From the NCBI RefSeq assembly GCF_003590775.1, contig NZ_QYUM01000002.1, positions 1,116,001 to 1,180,000 on the forward strand: a DNA stretch of 64,000 nt, given 5' to 3'. Below, in pieces: positions 60,221 through 64,000 of this stretch. This DNA is from Sphingomonas cavernae (GTDB taxonomy: Bacteria > Pseudomonadota > Alphaproteobacteria > Sphingomonadales > Sphingomonadaceae). Numbering within the stretch: position 1 is the first letter of the stretch; each line of letters opens with the position of its first letter. Under the pieces are notes generated by a model. The model made no database searches and had not been told where the DNA came from. It saw nothing but the letters and a program-made list of their open reading frames with translations. The translations under genes were made by a program, and so were the position numbers.

Positions 60221-62020
60221 ATGACCATTTCCAAGCTCGATCGCCGGACGTTTTTTCGCGGCGCGGCGCTCGCTGGCGGTACCGCTGCCTTTTCGGCCTG
60301 GCTCCCCGCCTGGGCTCAACCGGTCTCCGCCGGCATTGCCAGGCCGCTGCCAACCGTCTCGGGAACCGATATTGCGCTTCGCATCGCGCATCAGATGATG
60401 ACGATCGACGGACGCGAAAGCCATGCGATCGGGATCAACGGGACGGTACCGGCGCCGCTGATCCGCCTGAAGGAAGGCACGACGGTTCGCCTGTCGGTCA
60501 CCAACGACCTCGACGAGGACAGTTCGATCCATTGGCACGGCCTGCTCCTGCCGTTCCACATGGACGGCGTGCCCGGCGTCAGCTTTCCCGGCATCAAGCC
60601 GCGTTCGACCTTCGTCTACGAATTCCCGGTTCAGCAGACGGGCACCTATTGGTATCACAGCCATTCGGGACTTCAGGAACAAATGGGTCATTACGGCCCG
60701 ATCGTCATCGATCCGGCGGGTCCCGATCCCATCGCGTCGGACCGCGAACATGTGATCGTCCTGTCGGATCACAGCCAGCTCCACCCGCATGCGATCTTCC
60801 GCAAATTGAAGCTGCAGGGCGGCTATTTCAATTATCGGAAGCAGACGCTCGGAGGACTGGTTGAAGGCAAGGATCAGCCGCTCAAGGATCGGTTGATGTG
60901 GGGCGGCATGCGGATGGACCCGACCGATGTCAGCGACGTCACGGGATCGACCTACACCTTCCTCGTCAATGGCCATGGGCCGAAGGATAACTGGACCGCG
61001 CTGTTCCGCGCCGGAGAGCGCGTCCGGCTGCGCTTCGTCAATGCGTCCGCAATGACGACCTTCAACGTTCGCATCCCCGGTCTCAGGCTCACGATCGTCC
61101 AGGCGGACGGGCTCAATGTCCGCCCGGTTGCCGTCGATGAGTTCCAGATGGCGGTCGCGGAGACCTATGACGTCATCGTCGAACCCGAGGACCGCGCCTA
61201 TACGCTGGTCGGCGAAAGCGTCGATCGCTCAGGCATGGCGCGCGCGACGCTTGCGCCGCGCGAAGGCCTGGTCGCCGAAGTTCCACCACTTCGTCCGCGC
61301 CCGCTCGCGACGATGAAGGACATGGGGATGGGCGGCATGGATCATGGCAAGGGTTCGACCCCCGTCGCTACCGATTGTCCGCCGGAGCATGCCGCGATGG
61401 GTCATTGCACGCCCGCGCCGGTTGATCATGTAGCAATGGGTCACGGTTCGGGTGGCATGAATCATTCGATGCGCGACATGTCGCTTGCGCCGACCGTGAA
61501 GGATACGGCCACCGTCCAGACGATTTCGCCAATGCCAGTCGACCGGACGGGGGAACCCGGGCAGGGCCTCGACGATGTTGGCCATAAGGTGCTCGTTTAT
61601 CGCGACCTCATGGCGCTGACGCGCAATCCCGACGTCCGCGCGCCCGACCGCGCGATGGAGGTCCATCTCACCGGCAATATGGAACGCTATATGTGGGCGT
61701 TCGACGGCGAAAAACTGAGCGAGGTCAAGGAGCCGATCCCCTTCATCAAGGATGAGCGCGTTCGCGTCACGCTCGTCAACGACACGATGATGGGGCACCC
61801 GATCCACCTGCACGGCCATTTCTTCGAACTCGTCACCGGACATGGCGAGTTTGCGCCGAGAAAGCACACGGTCCAGGTGCAGCCGGGCGGCAAGGTCACC
61901 TTCGACGTCACGACCGACGCGATCGGCGACTGGGCTTTCCATTGCCATCTGCTCTACCACATGCATGCCGGGATGATGCAGGTCGTGACGGTTCGGCCGC
62001 GCACGGGGGACGGCGCATGA
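60221..62020 (+). CDS. copA: CopA-type multicopper oxidase
   Basis: 599-residue periplasmic multicopper oxidase for copper tolerance. The N-terminus MTISKLDRRTFFRGAALAGG is a Tat signal. Copper-ligand motifs are SIHWHG, YWYHSHSG, HPIHLHGHF and, at the C-terminus, WAFHCHLLYHMHAGM. A Met/His-rich insertion near residues 365-430 (KDMGMGGMDHG, HAAMGHC, MGHGSGGMNHSMRD) could bind copper directly. The stop overlaps the copB start by 4 bases. It lies downstream of the ECF module and is probably its target. Confidence 0.93.
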   Translation: MTISKLDRRTFFRGAALAGGTAAFSAWLPAWAQPVSAGIARPLPTVSGTDIALRIAHQMMTIDGRESHAIGINGTVPAPLIRLKEGTTVRLSVTNDLDEDSSIHWHGLLLPFHMDGVPGVSFPGIKPRSTFVYEFPVQQTGTYWYHSHSGLQEQMGHYGPIVIDPAGPDPIASDREHVIVLSDHSQLHPHAIFRKLKLQGGYFNYRKQTLGGLVEGKDQPLKDRLMWGGMRMDPTDVSDVTGSTYTFLVNGHGPKDNWTALFRAGERVRLRFVNASAMTTFNVRIPGLRLTIVQADGLNVRPVAVDEFQMAVAETYDVIVEPEDRAYTLVGESVDRSGMARATLAPREGLVAEVPPLRPRPLATMKDMGMGGMDHGKGSTPVATDCPPEHAAMGHCTPAPVDHVAMGHGSGGMNHSMRDMSLAPTVKDTATVQTISPMPVDRTGEPGQGLDDVGHKVLVYRDLMALTRNPDVRAPDRAMEVHLTGNMERYMWAFDGEKLSEVKEPIPFIKDERVRVTLVNDTMMGHPIHLHGHFFELVTGHGEFAPRKHTVQVQPGGKVTFDVTTDAIGDWAFHCHLLYHMHAGMMQVVTVRPRTGDGA

Positions 62021-63081
62021 AGCCCCTCCTCCTGCTCGCCGGAGGATCGCTCCTCGCCCTCGCCGCACCCGCCGCGGCCCAGGCCAGCCAGCAGGCGCAA
62101 ACGGACTGTCCGCCTGAGCACGCCGCCATGGGGCATTGCAAACCTGCTCCCGCGCAAAAGACTCCTCCCTCACAGACCAAGGGCAGCCCGGCCGCCGATC
62201 CCCATGCCGGACACGCAATGCCCAATACCGGCGAGCAAGTGCCTCAGGCGAGCAACTCCCATGCCGGACATGACATGTCCGACATGGAACGGACTGGCGA
62301 GAAAATGCCGGGGCACGACGCGGGCGGCACCGCGCTTCCTGCCGGCGATGCCCCCGCACCCACGGCCCCCGAGCCCGATTACGCCGATACGGTCTGGGGT
62401 GAGGAGGCTATGTCCGGCTCGCGTCGGCAACTCCGCAAGGAACATGGCGGCGGAACCTTCGCGCAGGTGATGCTCAATCTTGCCGAGTATCGGGTTCACA
62501 AGGGTCGTGACGGATTTCTATGGGATGCAGAGGGCTGGTTCGGCGGCGATATCAACCGGCTGGTGGTGAAGACCGAAGGCTCGGGCGCTTTTGGCGACGG
62601 CGTCGAGGATGCCGAAATCCAGGCACTCTATGCGCGTGCGATCGGCCCCTATTTCAATCTGCAGGCGGGTGTTCGCTACGACATCAGCCCCGACCCCTCG
62701 CGCACCTATGCGACCATCGGCTTCGAGGGGCTTGCACCCTATTGGTTCGAGGTCGAGGGCGCGTTGTTTCTATCGGACAAGGGCGACGTGCTTGGCCGGC
62801 TGGAAGGCTATTATGACCAGCGCATCACGCAGCGCTGGATTCTTCAGCCGCGCGCCGAACTCAATTTTGCCGCACAGGATGTGCCCGAAACGGGCATCGG
62901 CTCAGGGCTGAGCGACGTCGAACTGGGACTGCGCCTGCGCTATGAGATCGCCCGCGAATTTGCGCCCTATATCGGTGTTTCCTGGGACCGAAGGATCGGC
63001 GACACCGCACGCTTCGCGCGGGCCGCAGGCGACGATGTGGAGGCGACCAGCTTCGTCATGGGCGTGCGCGCCTGGTTCTGA
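62017..63081 (+). CDS. copB: Copper resistance outer-membrane protein CopB
   Basis: 354-residue protein with a Sec signal peptide (MKPLLLLAGGSLLALAAPAA), then a Met/His-rich segment (residues about 29-115: HAAMGHC, HAGHAMP, HAGHDMSDM) and a beta-barrel-like C-terminal domain (from about residue 128, SGSRRQLRKEHGGG). It matches CopB, which cooperates with CopA. The 13-residue segment at residues 29-41 is identical to one in CopA (residues 384-396) at the protein level. ATG 62017 overlaps the copA stop. Confidence 0.92.
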   Translation: MKPLLLLAGGSLLALAAPAAAQASQQAQTDCPPEHAAMGHCKPAPAQKTPPSQTKGSPAADPHAGHAMPNTGEQVPQASNSHAGHDMSDMERTGEKMPGHDAGGTALPAGDAPAPTAPEPDYADTVWGEEAMSGSRRQLRKEHGGGTFAQVMLNLAEYRVHKGRDGFLWDAEGWFGGDINRLVVKTEGSGAFGDGVEDAEIQALYARAIGPYFNLQAGVRYDISPDPSRTYATIGFEGLAPYWFEVEGALFLSDKGDVLGRLEGYYDQRITQRWILQPRAELNFAAQDVPETGIGSGLSDVELGLRLRYEIAREFAPYIGVSWDRRIGDTARFARAAGDDVEATSFVMGVRAWF

Positions 63082-63086
63082 ATACT

Positions 63087-63980
63087 TTAAGGCATCGCTG
63101 CGATAAGGCTCGCCATGAAGGCGTCGACGATCGGCGGATTGGGCGCACGTACGCGCGTCGCGACGATCAACGGGCGCGTCCAGGGTCCTGCATCGACGTC
63201 GATCCGCACGAGCCGCCCCATCTCCAAATCGCGTGCGACCAGCATCTCGGGCAGGATCGCAAGGTGCATGCCCGCATCGAGCATCGCCAGCGTGAAGATC
63301 ACCGAAGTCGTCTCAATCTCGGGTCGGGGGCGCGGCACGCGTGCAGCGCGAAAGCTCGCCTCGATTGCCTGTTCGACCGCACCGATATTGGCGCCAACCA
63401 GCCAGCGCGCGCTCTTCAGATCGCCAAGCGTCAGGCGGCCACGCCCCGCAAGCGGGTGGTTCGCGCCAGCCAGCACGACATAGCGGATGTCGCCGAGCGT
63501 TTCTTCACGGATCAGCGGATCGTTCCGGTCGACCTGACGCACCGCCACGACAACGTCGAGCTTGCCGAGCAGGAGGTCGTTCACCATCATCTCATAAATG
63601 CCGGCGAGCGCACTCAACCGCACATTGGGGCGTTCGGCGACAAGCGCCTTCACCGCGCTTGCCACCACATCGGCGGCAGCACTCGGCCCGACGCCAATCC
63701 GCAAGCGCCCCTGTCTTCCGCCGAGCATATCGCCCAGATCGGCGCGGAAGCGATCGGTCTCCGCCGCGATCGTGCGCGCGTGCGGCAGGAACAGTTCGGC
63801 ATAGGCGGTTGGGCGGACGCGGCGCCCGTCGCGTTCGAACAGGCGTACGCCCAGTTGCGACTCGAGACGGAGGATGCTCTTGCTCACTGCCTGCTGGCTG
63901 AGCCCCAGCCTTTCGGCGGCGGCGGCGAATGTGCCGGTGTCGTACGCGGCCAGAAAATGGCGAACCTGACGTGATTCCAT
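63087..63980 (-). CDS. LysR family transcriptional regulator
   Basis: 297-residue LysR regulator. The N-terminal winged HTH includes FLAAYDTGTFAAAAERLGLS and SILRLESQLGVRLFERDGRR; the C-terminal periplasmic-binding-like domain is complete. Start ATG 63980; the frame is open upstream to the window edge. It converges on copB with a 5-bp gap. Its target is probably beyond the window on the minus-strand side (a divergent gene) or elsewhere; nothing links it to copper. Confidence 0.9.
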   Translation of the reverse strand: MESRQVRHFLAAYDTGTFAAAAERLGLSQQAVSKSILRLESQLGVRLFERDGRRVRPTAYAELFLPHARTIAAETDRFRADLGDMLGGRQGRLRIGVGPSAAADVVASAVKALVAERPNVRLSALAGIYEMMVNDLLLGKLDVVVAVRQVDRNDPLIREETLGDIRYVVLAGANHPLAGRGRLTLGDLKSARWLVGANIGAVEQAIEASFRAARVPRPRPEIETTSVIFTLAMLDAGMHLAILPEMLVARDLEMGRLVRIDVDAGPWTRPLIVATRVRAPNPPIVDAFMASLIAAMP

Positions 63981-64000
63981 AGACTTCCGAATACACAATC

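Noticed and set aside
1-64000. CRISPR array, rRNA operon, tRNA genes, replication origin
   Set aside because: No regularly spaced direct repeats, no rRNA-like segments, no clear tRNA and no dnaA-box cluster were seen on reading.

Overview
The window is GC-rich, densely packed chromosomal DNA from an alphaproteobacterium, most likely a member of the Sphingomonadaceae. This rests on the gene order ftsE-ftsX-ydcF-plsC / tyrA-hisC / metX-metW, on two large TonB-dependent receptors, on small proteins of families I know mainly from this group (DUF4169, DUF6481), on a RibBX-type riboflavin enzyme, and on several families of short intergenic palindromes. I see no rRNA, tRNA, CRISPR array, transposase or prophage. 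Genus-level assignment is not possible from sequence reading alone.

Layout. 1-7138: end of ftsE, ftsX, a YdcF-like protein and plsC (+), then tyrA and hisC (-), then metX, a GNAT gene and metW (+). 7155-12126: a TetR regulator divergent from a TonB receptor plus MFS transporter pair, then a small secreted protein. 12133-19294: prfC, an aldose epimerase, pheT, pheS, a palindrome-flanked GIY-YIG nuclease gene, rplT and rpmI (all -). 19473-28840: an AsmA-like protein, hisN, AraC and VOC proteins, a DUF559 nuclease, a cyclase-family/ABATE pair, prs and nadE. 28949-36362: gltX, DUF4169, a TonB-like protein, the riboflavin genes ribD, ribE, HTH-ribBX and ribH, then VOC and GNAT genes.

36464-42064 is a five-gene catabolic operon (aldehyde dehydrogenase, carboxymuconolactone-decarboxylase-like protein, two SDRs, a 3-hydroxyisobutyrate-dehydrogenase-like enzyme) with a divergent GntR regulator. 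42354-50319 is the most unusual stretch. A SLOG-domain protein with four membrane segments is tightly coupled to a CruF-type carotenoid protein and to a 1016-residue fusion of an FAD oxidoreductase with an acetoacetate-decarboxylase-like domain. A TIR / TolB-like / TPR protein follows on the same strand. This pairs nucleotide-sensing, conflict-type modules with a lipid or terpenoid-modifying operon, and I know of no described system with this make-up.

50392-58300 holds small hypothetical genes, a phytase-like esterase, a DUF2332 protein, a chemoreceptor and a second TonB receptor with an EF-hand-like loop. After an AT-rich 580-bp gap, 58881-63081 is a CnrY/CnrX/ECF-sigma module directly upstream of copper genes copA and copB. 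A convergent LysR gene closes the window.

At least five palindromic repeat families are interspersed between genes (ATTCCCGC hairpins, a CTCATCCTGAG terminal-inverted-repeat element, an 80-bp GTGCTCC element, a CCCAAGC element and single hairpins). One copy supplies the ribD stop codon, and another family brackets the GIY-YIG nuclease gene.
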